Below are positions 1 to 10,990 of a stretch of 64,000 nucleotides of DNA, piece by piece. The stretch lies in NCBI RefSeq assembly GCF_018687715.1, contig NC_056761.1, positions 18,952,501-19,016,500 on the forward strand, given 5' to 3'. The notes beneath the pieces were generated by a model. That model saw only the letters and a list, made by a program, of their open reading frames with translations, had not been told where the DNA came from and searched no databases. Position numbers and translations under genes: made by a program. How positions within the stretch are numbered: position 1 is the first letter of the stretch; each line of letters begins with the position of its first letter. The DNA is from Carya illinoinensis. Lineage: Eukaryota; Streptophyta; Magnoliopsida; Fagales; Juglandaceae.

Positions 1-34
1 AGCAGACTGAAAAGCTTACCGATGGTCAGCCTGG

Positions 35-90
<56 letters not shown>

Positions 91-192
91 AGTTGAACTG
101 AAGGGCACTGTTCCAGAATTGGCTGTCCCATTTGGTCTGTGCACAGGAATGGGTACCCTGGTATTGGAAATCTGCAACATGTATATGAAAGC

Positions 193-228
<36 letters not shown>

Positions 229-1223
229 CAGCATTCACCATGAACTGACAAAGAAAACATGCAAAAATATGGAGCATAATGATTAAAAAAAGGTATATGT
301 TATGTGTTCCTATAAACAGAGCAGAATATGATGTATCATCCCGGTATATTATAGATTTTAGACAATCACTTAAATCCAATAAAATCAGAATCTTAGCATT
401 TTCGTGGACTAATAATAACTAATCACAGCTTGTGTGCATGCAAGTGTCTACACTTGTAGCAACAATTTTACAAGTGCAGCACTTGAAAGTCCTAAACTCA
501 TTTAAACAAACTGTACTTTACAGTTTTTACAAATTATTTTATTCGTGGATAATCAGGCATACAAAGCTCACTATAAAATAGCACTGATAAGTTCTTCGAT
601 TGATATAATATATATTAAATAGTACTTACTCCAACATTAGTGACATAATGACAGACTGCACATTTAACAGATGGAGCTCCGTAGGGATACATGAGTGTTG
701 TCCGGCAATTCCCACAACTGACATGGGCAACCTGGCTGGATACTTTTTTCACATAGTTGCAAAACCCAAAACAGGAAAAAGTCAGCGAACAAGTTGAAGA
801 CAAGATTATAAAGAAATATACAGGAAATTGATATAATTCCATTTGTAGATTTTGAACCAAACATTGAAATCTGCCACAACAATAAGACCCATTAGGAATA
901 TGTTTGGAATGAGAAAGTTTTTGATAAATTATATTGGGGTTTGGAAAGGTGGTGGGGCTCATTGAAAATATGTTTGGGAAGAAAAATTTTATGAGTTAAA
1001 CACCAAGGGATGGCGTAGTAATATTCTTCCCAAAGACTGGGGGAGACATGTAAACCAGAAGTCCTGGATTCTAAACTTTGCATTCACACTCTTAGAGGGC
1101 CATAAGACTAGGGGAATTTTCCCTTGAATCACCAGAGGTGTACTTGCAGAAAATTCCTTGTCAAGAGCCTGTGCACCCTTGTGATTAATTGGAATTTTGT
1201 TCCTGAATGCCCAGTGACAATAA

Positions 1224-1269
<46 letters not shown>

Positions 1270-3460
1270 TATTTTTTTTTTGGCTCTGTGAAAGTTAATT
1301 TTATTTTTGTTTGTTACGAGAATCAAGGTAAAATGTTCTGAGGAAAAAAAATTTTAAGATTGTTTTTGTCTAAAAGATGTTTGAGTGAAATAACCTAGAC
1401 TTATATTCTAAAAATATTTGTCCCAAACATAGCTTAAGTATATTAAAATGATAATATTCCAGCAAGTTGATTTTACTGTTGCAATGAAGCAGACAATTGC
1501 ATCCACTCGATGATTGTAAAAACCTACTCTAAATTGTTTCTAACAAGGATTAGATCTCTCATAGTCATTGCACAGGCACACTTGTTTACTTTGCAAAAGT
1601 GTAGGAGAGCAAGACAAGGAGTCTTTTTATATTGCAGAACAAAGATTCAAGGATTCAAACTGGTCTGACAGATCATACAATTTTTTAGTCATTATTTGGA
1701 GTACGTTTGAATGAGAATTTTTTCAATTTTTTATTTTATTTTATTTATTTTTTCTTTTTAAGTTTGTGAAAGTGGTAGGTTCTATTGAAAATATGTTTGG
1801 AAAAAAAGTTTTGGAAACTGTGTTTTCATCATGAAAACCAATGCTCATGATTATATGACAGTTATTTTGGGAGATGCAAATTTGTTTTGGGTTTTCAAAC
1901 ATGTTTTGAATGAAATTTAAAAACTGATAATTTTTTCACCACCCACACAGACGAAAGCTCGGCTTACAGCTTCACACCATTCAAACATTAAACTAGCCAG
2001 GCAGATCATAATAAAATTTTACATTCATGAATCTCGAGTTACAGATTAACCTAATGAACAGAGAGCATATACATTGTACCTGGCGCAAGGTTCACTGTGT
2101 GGCAGCAAGAGCATCTCACACTTATTGCCCCGCGTGTATACATTAGCGGCGTCCTGCAACCTCCACATATAAGTTGAGTCATTTCCATCCCTGCAAGGTT
2201 AATGCACAAACCTAGATAATTAAACCCCAAAATATCATACCGTAGGCTTATATCATGTATATGTTAAATACAATCAATTAGTTTCTGGTCCCATACTATG
2301 TATCTTTTAGCATCCATCCCCAATAATTAACACACTGCACATTTCCACACGTAGTTACTGATTCCCTCCATATATTCCCCTATTTTTATTTTTCATTCTG
2401 CCAAACACCATATCAGTCTATCTTATTTTACATAGAATGCTTGAGGATGTCTGCTAATACAATGGCTATGGAAACTTAATGATCCTCTTGTTATTCATGA
2501 ATGCGAGCTCGTCTGAGCAATCAGTGAATGCATACTGCCTAACCATATACAAAGAGAGCAATGCTTCTTTGCTGCACATCAGGATTGCCTTACCTAGGTT
2601 GGTGCATTACCCTTGCAGGGACAGCACCTTTTAGGCCATCAGATTAGCAGTCACCAACTCCATGCAGTGGCTGCCAAGGTGTTTTGACAGCTATGCCTAA
2701 AAGGTATAATTGAAAAAACAATATGGAGTTCGACCTTTAGGTTTTGAAACTATTTTGTGATTATGAAATCCGAGTCTTGATCTGGTCACAAATGCTTGCA
2801 TATAAGCATCAGTTATGCAGATTCTCTCCTCTCAAAAATCTCCCACACGTTTATCCCCACAATCATGTAACAGTAGAAGCTCTCCTCAAAAGTCCTCTCT
2901 CTCTATCATCCTCTCTCTCTGTCTGCTCATGCTGTTCCCCTCTCAGATGACCACAAAAGGCGATGGAGTCAGCCTTGATCACCACGGAACGCCGGCTATC
3001 TCTGTACAGAAACAAAAATCAGTGAGTTCTCCTTCCTCTTTTATTTTCTCTCTAACTCATCTCTCTGTCTTATTCTCTCTAATCCTTTGGTTTTCACTCA
3101 AAAACCCATCTCCAATTACCCCAACTGACACCCAAGTGGAACTCCAAACTCATGTTGCAACACGGTGCTGCCAGAACCAGCCCTACCATTGAAAGGTAGG
3201 TGAGTTTCCTCTCTCAGCAACTTACTGGCCCCTCCTCTCTGATACAAGCTTTTTCCCCTCTAATTGATCTCTCAGGGGGTTCCCTCTGTTATTGGTGCCG
3301 CCCAGCCAAGCTCATCTCCACCAAGAGCCAGTTGAAGTCAGCCACGTTTCTGCCATTATTACACCACCATAAAGTCAAGGTGAGCTCTCTTTTGTTCATC
3401 CTTGTTTATCGCTCTCTCCTCCTTTGCTTTCTCTCTCTAGCAAGCAATTTTGGTGACTCA

Positions 3461-3495
<35 letters not shown>

Positions 3496-6359
3496 AGCAA
3501 CCTGACACCACCCACTGGAAAACCTGTTTTTGCCCGCGCCACATCTGTAGCTCCTTGCCAAACCTCTCTTTGTTCGGCAAACATACGTCCTCTTCCAGTA
3601 AAACCCATCTCCCTCACCAAAGTTACGAAATAATCGATTATTTTGAGAATTTGTGTACTTTGAGGATGAAAGTGTGTCAAGTGTTGGGGTTAAAGTTACA
3701 AATGTTAATTGATGATGACGATAAAAATGTCAATCACTAGGACATCACAGATTGCAGTGGTATGGAAGATGGCTCCAATTTGTATTTTTTGATGTATTTG
3801 GAGTGAAAGAAATGTGAGACTTTTCGAGGATCATGAACGTTCCCCGGGAGAGTTTTGAAGTTTTTTCTGGAAGACTTTGTTTTTGTGGGCCATTGCTTTA
3901 GATTTTAATGGCCTCAGCTTCCATGATTTTCTTGTATCTATTTCTAGCTCTTAAATAGGTGTATGCACATGTATACTTCCAGTATACCTGGGCTATGCCC
4001 ATCTTTAGCTCAATAAAATTACTTATTACCTAACAAAAATAAAAATAAAAATGTCAAACCATGAGACAGATGCTGGTAATAGTAGCTGCTTACTTTAATG
4101 TAAAGAATATACTGTTATTTGTAGCTTAAAAGCATTGAAGTTATCAAATGGGAAAACTAGAAGATTATTTTATGGATTATTTTATTAGTTGGGTTACAGG
4201 AACCTGGTTTATGTATATGAATAATTGTTTATTTTAGTGATCGATTACGCACATTAATCGTCAGATTGGAGCTACAAGATCAGTAGCATGATCATGCAAT
4301 TTCCATATATAGTAAACAAGGCCTTTTAAATTATAATAGTAAGTAAAGGCCCTCCCTGGAAGCCTCTTCTCAGTACCAAAGTCAACATGATAAGTGTATT
4401 ACGTAGGACATTTTATTTAATTACATGGGACATGTTACTTAATTACTCCACATTGTTATGCCCTGCTGTCATGCTATGTTATTAAGCCATTTTTTTCCAG
4501 TCATGTCATCTATGCGTATTGATCCATGCATTTCATATGTAACATTGCATGTCATGAAAATTCTCATCAGATAAGTAAAAAGAAACGTCATGAGAACAAG
4601 AATGATTAAGCTTTAAGAATGGCCATAAGAGATGCATGGTACCAATACAGTAATGGGTGGACACACAAGCCACATCGAATCATGAATTAAGGTGTGGTCC
4701 ACCATGGTACGATATGATACAAGATGTTAGTGGTTGCCCCTGTAAGCTATGGCCACAGGTTGTAAATTAGAGCACAACCTTGAACACAAGGAATAATGTG
4801 TGATGGCCATAAGGAAAGTGAAAGACCGGTCAATAAGACATGCTTGAACATGTTAATAGTAATCATGTTGAATGTGTTAGTTGTACGTACTCTCACATAT
4901 ACTACATATTAGTTGTTATTTGTACGGTATGTTGGTCGATGTATCTACTTTTCAAGAAAACCAAGTTAAATTTAGTTTATGGTATGATATGATGCTCATT
5001 CAGTTTTTTTAATAGTGTTTGATGTTTTAGACACCTAGGTGATGAGAATGATCAAGATGAGTAGGCAGGCTAGGCTTTAGAAGGAAGAACCTAGTGCAAA
5101 AGAAATATTTGTCACCATCTAGATTACATACTTTATTTTTTATTTTATGTCAGCATGTTTATCTTATTTATTACTTCCGCTTTCAAGACACTAGTTATGT
5201 TTTAAGTTTAACAAGTTGAGTACATGAAGAATTTATTTTATGATGGATCTCTTGCCTTGTGTGAGTTATGTATTTACATAACATTACCATCCTACAAGAA
5301 GGGAGGGATGCTACAATCTACAGCTTAGAACTACTTAAATTCTATACTAGTTCACATCATCTTGAAGCATCATTCCAGCCCCAAGATGGCTAGGAAGATT
5401 CTCATACATATTTTTCCTCTCTTATTTCAAAATAAGTATCAACATCACATCTAATGTCAGATGTCAACAGATCATTTTGTAACTAAAAGATGTCCTACTG
5501 GAAAGAAAAACATGTCAATCTGTAAGCTTTTGGCCTTAGCTTTATTATCTTTTTGTGCCCTTTTGATATCGGTGATATCTTTAATCCTTACACACGGCTT
5601 AAATTTGTGCTCACCACTAACAGATTAAAGGGAAAAGATTTGCGATGTGTGTGAATGCTCTCTTAAAATCTTTGAAAGTCATTTGAAAAAGAAACTTGTC
5701 TTTACCTTAATTATTGTATGATATACATGTACATATTTTTTATTGAGTATTCGACTCACTTTGCTTTTGTGTTTTAAATGTCCCAAGTGAGGTTGAGGAT
5801 GAGGATGCAACCCGGATATTTCCCCAAGTGTCAGTTTTATGTGCTTTTGGTACTATTATATTAAGTTTCAATAAAGTTATCTATTTTGCTTTGAAGGAGT
5901 TTTTATAGGTATTTTGCTTTGAAGTATTAAATGTTTATGGATCTCTATAACCCGTCTCAATGTAATGTTATGAAATAGCATTCCTAACCCTATGGGAAAG
6001 GGGTGTGTTAAAAGGCTACATTTAGCATGCACATCCATAACTCCTCTCAGCCAACCTGAATTTTCAAATTTCGTGTCATAATCCCTACTTTGGACACAAG
6101 ACACCGACATATTTGTCTCATCTGAAGAAGGAACCTATCAAATCAAGCTACCATGTTCAAAGTTAATAAGGCAGTCTGAAATGTATTAACATAACAAGTA
6201 CATGGCCCAGAGTCACAATGATGAGAACGGAATAAAAAAGAAAATACCAGGGGGAGGGACTGAGGTTATTGCATTGCATAATGCACAGCAAACATTAGTG
6301 GCTCCTCCAGGATACAGAAGAATGCTCCTACACCCACTACACACAAGCTGGCTCTGCAT
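1..6359 (-). CDS. LSD1: LSD1-like C2C2 zinc-finger protein (3' end outside the window)
   Basis: Homologue of Arabidopsis LSD1 (LESION SIMULATING DISEASE 1), a regulator of cell death and oxidative-stress responses that acts through three LSD1-type C2C2 zinc fingers. I read exons, 5' to 3', at 6361-6249, 2190-2080, 742-630, 171-91 and 6-1. Each of the first three carries one finger: CSGCRS...CCALC, CGGCRT...CSCC and CGNCRT...CAVC. The start is the ATG at 6359 ([10 protein letters not shown]), matching MQDQLVCHGC in Arabidopsis. Junction phases fit: exons 1 and 2 end after one base of a codon, exons 3 and 4 on codon borders. Exon 4 encodes a conserved stretch ([11 protein letters not shown]) seen after finger 3 in LSD1. 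Donors are GT throughout. The exon 3 acceptor (AAAAAAG before TATCC) lacks a pyrimidine tract and is the weakest call. The C-terminal tail runs off the left edge. LOL-family paralogues are the alternative, but three fingers plus the RPNGT tail favour LSD1. Confidence 0.9.
7..90 (-). repeat. 84-bp intron of the LSD1-like gene made mostly of (TA)n and (TC)n
   Basis: The intron between exon 4 (ends at 91, donor ACT/GTAAGC) and exon 5 (starts at 6, acceptor TTTTCAG/TCTGCT) is almost all microsatellite: (TC)n at 56-85 and (TA)n at 35-55 on the minus strand. A second GTAAGC donor-like site lies near its 3' end, around 15-20. Confidence 0.7.
195..225. repeat. (GA)n microsatellite in an LSD1-like intron
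   Basis: About 15 uninterrupted GA units, just upstream of the exon 4 acceptor on the minus strand. There it reads as a TC tract and may serve as part of the pyrimidine-rich signal. Confidence 0.95.
996..1268 (+). mobile_element. tRNA-derived SINE with poly(A) tail, in an LSD1-like intron
   Basis: A box A-like stretch (TGGCGTAGTA at 1011) is followed about 50 bp later by a box B-like stretch (GTCCTGGATTCTAAA at 1061), the spacing of an internal RNA polymerase III promoter. A body of about 150 bp and a run of roughly 40 A (1228-1266) follow. This is the layout of a plant tRNA-derived SINE in sense orientation on the plus strand. Box B has lost its central CGA, so the copy is old or diverged. 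The left border and the target-site duplication are not clear. Confidence 0.55.
1269..2079. other. intron of the LSD1-like gene, no gene seen
   Basis: AT-rich intron sequence. A stretch near 1768-1810 (GTGGTAGGTTCTATTGAAAATATGTTTGG and on) resembles 945-975 upstream of the SINE, so this intron contains two copies of a short dispersed repeat. No coding potential. Confidence 0.5.
2191..3733. other. LSD1-like intron 1, part with a CT-rich insertion of unknown type
   Basis: From about 2740 the composition changes to CT-rich sequence with several splice-like sites (TCAGTGAGTT, CTCTCTAGCAAG) and short plus-strand reading frames up to 125 codons. It looks like leader or intron-exon pieces of another locus or of a retroelement leader. 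I do not recognise any protein. A (CT)n tract of about 15 units lies at 3463-3494. Confidence 0.4.
3734..4044 (+). mobile_element. 5'-truncated LINE (L1-type) 3' end with 13-bp target duplication
   Basis: The plus strand encodes, with stops, the characteristic C-terminal tail of plant L1 reverse transcriptases: CIWSERN at about 3798, then FED, and after that a region matching LFLWAIALD. It ends in an AT-rich tail with AAAAAT repeats. ATAAAAATGTCAA occurs exactly at 3721-3733 and again at 4045-4057, a 13-bp target-site duplication as expected for target-primed reverse transcription. About 310 bp survive, so this is a strongly 5'-truncated insertion within an LSD1-like intron. Confidence 0.85.
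4058..6248. other. remainder of LSD1-like intron 1, no gene seen
   Basis: AT-rich sequence with no long reading frame and no recognisable element end. Some stretches (for example 4620-4760) may be old repeats but carry no structural hallmark. Confidence 0.5.
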
Positions 6360-6361
6360 AG

Positions 6362-8788
6362 CTGCAATGTCAAAGTGAAAGGCTGAATAATTACCAAAGT
6401 GAAATCCATAGCACTTCAAAAGAAATACTGTTGAAAATTATTTGCAAGCAATACTAATAGACTAATACAATCAAATTTCCATAACTCAAAAGGGGGTTTA
6501 GTCTCCACCCTCAAAAGCCAAGAAAATTTAAACTACAGAGACAAAGCAAAAAGAAATAAGACAGGATCTGCACAAAAAATGACAAGAAAGTAACAAAACA
6601 GATTCTTGAAAAAAGAAAGCATGAGTGCCCAAACCATTATCATTTTATTTTTTTGATAGGTGACCATTATCAGTTTATTAGGGTACCTTGCAGCTAGAGT
6701 TAGAAATATGGCGTGCACATTAACATCTTACATATAAAAGAGAAGGGGGACGCTCTTTGCATCAGGATCCCATATATATATACACTTTTTTTTTATAAGT
6801 GTATATATATACACATACACACACACGCACACACACATATATAAACACACATACATATACATATATATTTATAAATTTTTTATAAGTATATATATATAAA
6901 TAAAGAAAGGACAAAGCCTTATTAAGCAGATAGTACACAAGGAAGGCCAAATCCAATGGGAGAGGGGGAAAAATACGACAATATCTCTGGTTAAAGCAGA
7001 AATATACACCCAAAAGAAAGAAAGAAAAAAGGTAATACAGAACCATAAACCATTGACAACTCCATAAGCAATCCAAAATGCACTATCTCCAGTCTATGTA
7101 GTGAAATCTGAAAAACCTCAATCTCTGCTCCAAATGAACCATATCAAACATAATGGAACCACCCTCAAAAAAGCACTTGCCCTTACCTTCGCCCTCTATC
7201 CCTGCACATCCAGCTCTTCAAAAGCTCAACATTTCATGATTAAGAAGGGCGTTTGAAGTATTTCTAGCATTTGTATGCGGATAATTATTTATTCTACTTT
7301 CGGGCAGTTAGGCTATTGAATATTTTTCTTTGCAGTTCATAAGTTATGCCAGCCAATAAGTCATACCTCACTTATGCCTGCATTTTTGGAACTAGGAAGT
7401 ACTATGCACATTTTCTCCTGAGAATGCATTAGTGGGAAACTCAGCTCTGGGGCAATTGTACCAAAATCATTATTACTGCAAGCCATACTTTCACTTTTTC
7501 ACTTCTCCCACCTTCCTCTCTCTGTTAGAAATTAGTTCTAGCAATCCTTTTGGAGTGCTGTCTTTTCAACTGCTAAAGCAAAATTCAGATCGTGTACTAA
7601 AATTTCCAAGTCATTTCTAAAGAACTTTGTGCAGGTTGATTGGAATTTGGAACAGATTTATATTTTAGTAGCCCACATCTCCTGCACTCCAATGGAATAT
7701 GTATTATGATGTCTTGAAGTAGACACAACCTAAAGAAGCAGATTCGGTGTTCCCACATGCTGAATTTGCATTCAATGAGTTGCATGATGAAGGTATAAAT
7801 TGCGTGCACAATTCAAAACCAAACTACCTAGAGCAGTCTGTCTGAGATTGTGTGCACTAAATATAAATTTTGTTCTGGACATGACTTCCATTCCATATGA
7901 TTTTGGGAGCAAGGATGAGTTGACAACACAAGGTCAAGTTTCCTGCAACAAGGTCAGAATGATGCAGGGAGTAGTCTTCTACGGGAAGTTATGCTATTAC
8001 GCCTTTTTTTTTTTTAGTTTGGGCTGAATTTAGGTCAATCATTTATGCTTGTTCTTGAAACTAGGAAGTATTAGCTCTGCAAGTTGTCAAAAGATAATGT
8101 CGGGCTATAGGACATAGATCTGGGGCTAATGTAAAGTTATTGTGCTGTTTCAAGCATATATGTTCATGAGAATTCTAATCTACAGCCCTGCTTTGTGTTT
8201 TTGTCTCTTCATATAGCTTCTTATATATTCTTCTTTGTCTCTGTTCTCAATCACTTCCAGCAGCCCTTTTGAAGTTGAAGACCATATCACTTCGTAATTG
8301 GATTGGAGGAATGACCAATTTGGTTTTCCACATGCCTATTTGATTTATTCCTCTTGTAATAGTGAGAAGGACTAACAGGCATTAGCCCAGAATAGGTAAT
8401 AGACCCTAGGGTAGAGTCGATGTTGTATTTTTCCAGGGGAGGCAGATTAACCTTGATAAAGAGCACGTTCTCAAAAGCAAATCCCAGAATCCATTACTCA
8501 TAGACAGAACATGATAACTTAAACAATCAATCAACGGAGGTTGCGAATACGTCCTATACGAGTTTTAAAGTCATGTTGAGACTTTATATACGAACAAGGC
8601 CGAAAACATATCAAATTCCACAATAGAACATGGAAGACTTCACTTTCAAGCCCTAATTTATTAATGCCTTGCATTCTAATCCTAATTCCGTTCAATTTAG
8701 CGGCATAGCCCGGGAAAGTTGATATCTGACAATTGAATAGAGAATCGCACAATCCCATGATAAAAAAACTCATATTACTACAATTTAC
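6362..8788. other. intron between 5' UTR exon and first coding exon; microsatellite and diverged repeat
   Basis: Contains a mixed TA/CA microsatellite at about 6771-6900. Two diverged copies of one sequence share phrases such as GAACTAGGAAGTA at about 7389 and AACTAGGAAGTATTA at about 8060, followed by matching text of roughly 200 bp. No reading frame here matches a family I know. Confidence 0.4.
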
Positions 8789-9235
8789 CTGGTTGCTTCA
8801 AAGAACCAAAGCCCCGATCCTCTCTCACGTATTTTGAACAGACCAGTATTATTGTTCTGCAGAATACAAAATGAGAAATTCAAGTTCATCTCCGGAAAAA
8901 ATAAATCAAGCATGGAAAATCCCAAACCATCTCAGAAAATCAACGAATTCGATATGAAATGAAGAAAGAAAGGTCTCATATCATATGGTTGATACCTGAA
9001 ACCGCGAGCTTCAGAAGCTGATAGGCAAGAAGGGTAAGGAAAATTTTTAGAAATTATTGGATCCAAACAAAAACTGGGGGCATGTAAGAGCGGATGAGAG
9101 AGGGTGAAAGAATGATGTAAATGGAAGGAAAGAAAGGAAAGATCCTTTTGTTTGTCCAAATTGGTTGTTATTGGGCATGGGATTTTAGAATCTTTCAACG
9201 AGAGAGGAGACAACCACAACACGGAAAGCTTTTTC
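8789..9235 (-). other. 5' UTR exons and probable promoter side of the LSD1-like gene
   Basis: Two non-coding exons can be read upstream of the coding start. Exon U1 ends at 8996 with donor TTTCAG/GTATCAACC; its 5' end is put near 9235 because the sequence changes there from mixed composition to AT-rich. Exon U2 spans 8856-8789, with acceptor TATTCTGCAG and donor CAACCAG/GTAAATTG. U2 would join the coding exon at 6361 (acceptor CATTGCAG), two bases before the ATG. The reading frame over U1 (minus strand, 8932-9222) looks like leader sequence rather than protein. The splice signals are visible; the transcription start is inferred. Confidence 0.55.
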
Positions 9236-9594
9236 TGTGTTCCACGTAATATTTAAAAAAGGTGAAATAATATTTACAGTTATGATTGTGTAAGTGATGT
9301 ATAGTAATTTTAAAAAAATAAATTAATATAAGACTCATATAAAAATAATAATTTTTTAATCGTGAACTCTATTTTTTTTCAAAACGATTGTACAGCGTTT
9401 ACAATTTCACGACTGTATGTAACATTACTCTTAAAAAAATTACTTGTTTGACCCTTCACTCTTGGTTATTATTTTTCTTCATAATTTTTTTGCTTTTATA
9501 GTATCTCTTGCATCCTTAAATATTAAAGTAGTTTGTATCCTTTATATGTTCTTGCTATTTTCCTGATTTTATATTTTTTTTATTACTAATTTTT
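9236..9594. other. AT-rich intergenic sequence
   Basis: AT-rich spacer between the presumed LSD1-like transcription start and the first hAT element. It would contain the gene's promoter. No clear TATA box could be assigned. Confidence 0.4.
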
Positions 9595-9825
9595 GTTAGG
9601 ATTAGGGGTGGGCAGCGGGGCCCCGGAACCCGCTGCCCCGCCCCGTTCGCCCCGCCCCCGCCCTAGGGGCCGGGGTGGGGGGCCCCGGCCCGTATCCCAA
9701 CCCCAGCGGAGGCGGGGGACGGAAACGGACCCCCCCCGGTCCGTGTTTCCCCCGCCCCGCATCTATATATATATAATATAAATATATAATATATTATATA
9801 TATTATATATATATAAGTTATATAA

Positions 9826-9968
9826 GAGAAACGGCGCCGTTTTGTGGTGGACAAAACGGCGCCGTTTTGTGGTGGACAAAACGGCGCCGTTTAAATTAGT
9901 GGGTTAATAATAAAACCCACTAATTGAAACGGCGCCGTTTTGTCCACCACAAAACGGCGCCGTTTCTC
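9826..9968. repeat. large imperfect hairpin built from AAACGGCGCCGTTT units
   Basis: The left arm has three AAACGGCGCCGTTT palindromes separated by TGTGGTGGACA spacers; the right arm has two, with inverted spacers (TGTCCACCACA). The arms meet at a perfect stem, AATTAGTGGGTT with AACCCACTAATT, around a loop of about 8 bases. It lies in the left subterminal part of hAT-1 upstream of the transposase gene. Confidence 0.95.
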
Positions 9969-9999
9969 TAAAGGCATTAACCCATAACCCAACCCCCCC

Positions 10000-10181
10000 C
10001 CCCCCGATCCCCTGATTCCCCTCCCCTCCCCTCCCGAGTCCCTTCACGGCTTCACCCCCTTCGGCCTAATCCATTCGGTGTTCCCTCCTCCCACCGGCAA
10101 CCAGTCCAGCTGCCGCACGTATTCCATCATCCCTCTCTCTCGCACGACGCACGAGGCCGGACGCAAGCCGCACGCCGCACG
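10000..10181 (+). other. probable 5' UTR exon of the hAT-1 transposase gene
   Basis: A GC-rich, CT-rich leader ends at the donor CGCACG/GTAACATTT. The matching acceptor AAAATCAG lies at about 11616, directly before the transposase start at 11619. The leader follows an AT-rich stretch with several TATA-like runs (9770-9825). The splice sites are visible; transcription is inferred. Confidence 0.5.
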
Positions 10182-10397
10182 GTAACATTTCTCCTCCCCT
10201 TTTGATTTTCTCCGTTTGGTTATTATTTTTTATTTTTTTTTTAGTTTTGATCGGAGATTGGAGGTAGGATGGGGTTGAATCGGAGATGGAGGATGAGATT
10301 GTTTGGATTGTGTGCTGTGGATGTCTTCGGATTGTGTGATTGTTTGGATTCCCGATTGAATGGTTTGTTTTTTTTTTTTTTTGTTAATTTCATTGTG

Positions 10398-10990
10398 ATT
10401 CGGACCCCTAAATTGATTTAGGGGTTTCATGATTGAAACCCCTAAATCAATTTAGGGGTTAGGGTTTCGGATTGGGGTTCCAATCCGAAACCCTAATTTT
10501 GATTTAGGGGTTGAAACCTAAATCAATTTAGGGTTTCGGATTGGGGTTCCTATCCGAAACCCTAATTTTGTATTAGGGGTTGAAACCCCTATCAATTTAG
10601 GGTTTCGGATTAGGGTTCCAATCCGAAACCCTAATTTGATTTAGGGGTTGAAACCTAAATCAATTTAGGGTTTCGAATTGGAACCCCAATCCGAAACCCT
10701 AATTTTGTATTAGGGGTTGAAACCCCTATCAATTTAGGGTTTCGGATTGGGGTTCCAATCCGAAACCCTAATTTGATTTAGGGGTTGAAACCTAAATCAA
10801 TTTAGGGTTTCGGATTGGAACCAATTTTGTATTAGGGGTTGAAACCCCTATCAATTTAGGGTTTCGGATTGGGGTTCCAATCCGAAACCCTAATTTGATT
10901 TAGGGGTTGAAACCTAAATCAATTTAGGCTTTCGGATTGGGGTTCCAATCCAAAACCCTAATTTGATTTAGGGGTTGAAACCCCTAAATC
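10398..10990. repeat. tandem inverted-repeat array with telomere-like TTTAGGG motifs
   Basis: About five imperfect units of 110-125 bp. Each is itself a run of inverted repeats: GATTTAGGGGTT, AACCCCTAAATC, CGGATTGGGGTTCC, AATCCGAAACCCTAA. TTTAGGG, the plant telomere unit, and its complement recur as single copies, never in long tandem runs. The array lies in the intron of the hAT-1 transposase leader. Confidence 0.9.

Noticed and set aside
7740..7800. Phrase resembling Gypsy integrase (FPHAEFAFNEL)
   Set aside because: Only about ten residues match and neighbouring conserved blocks are absent, so chance similarity is likely.
10398..10990. Regular repeats that might suggest a CRISPR-like array
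   Set aside because: Units are imperfect, contain internal inverted repeats and have no unique spacers; the window is plant nuclear DNA.
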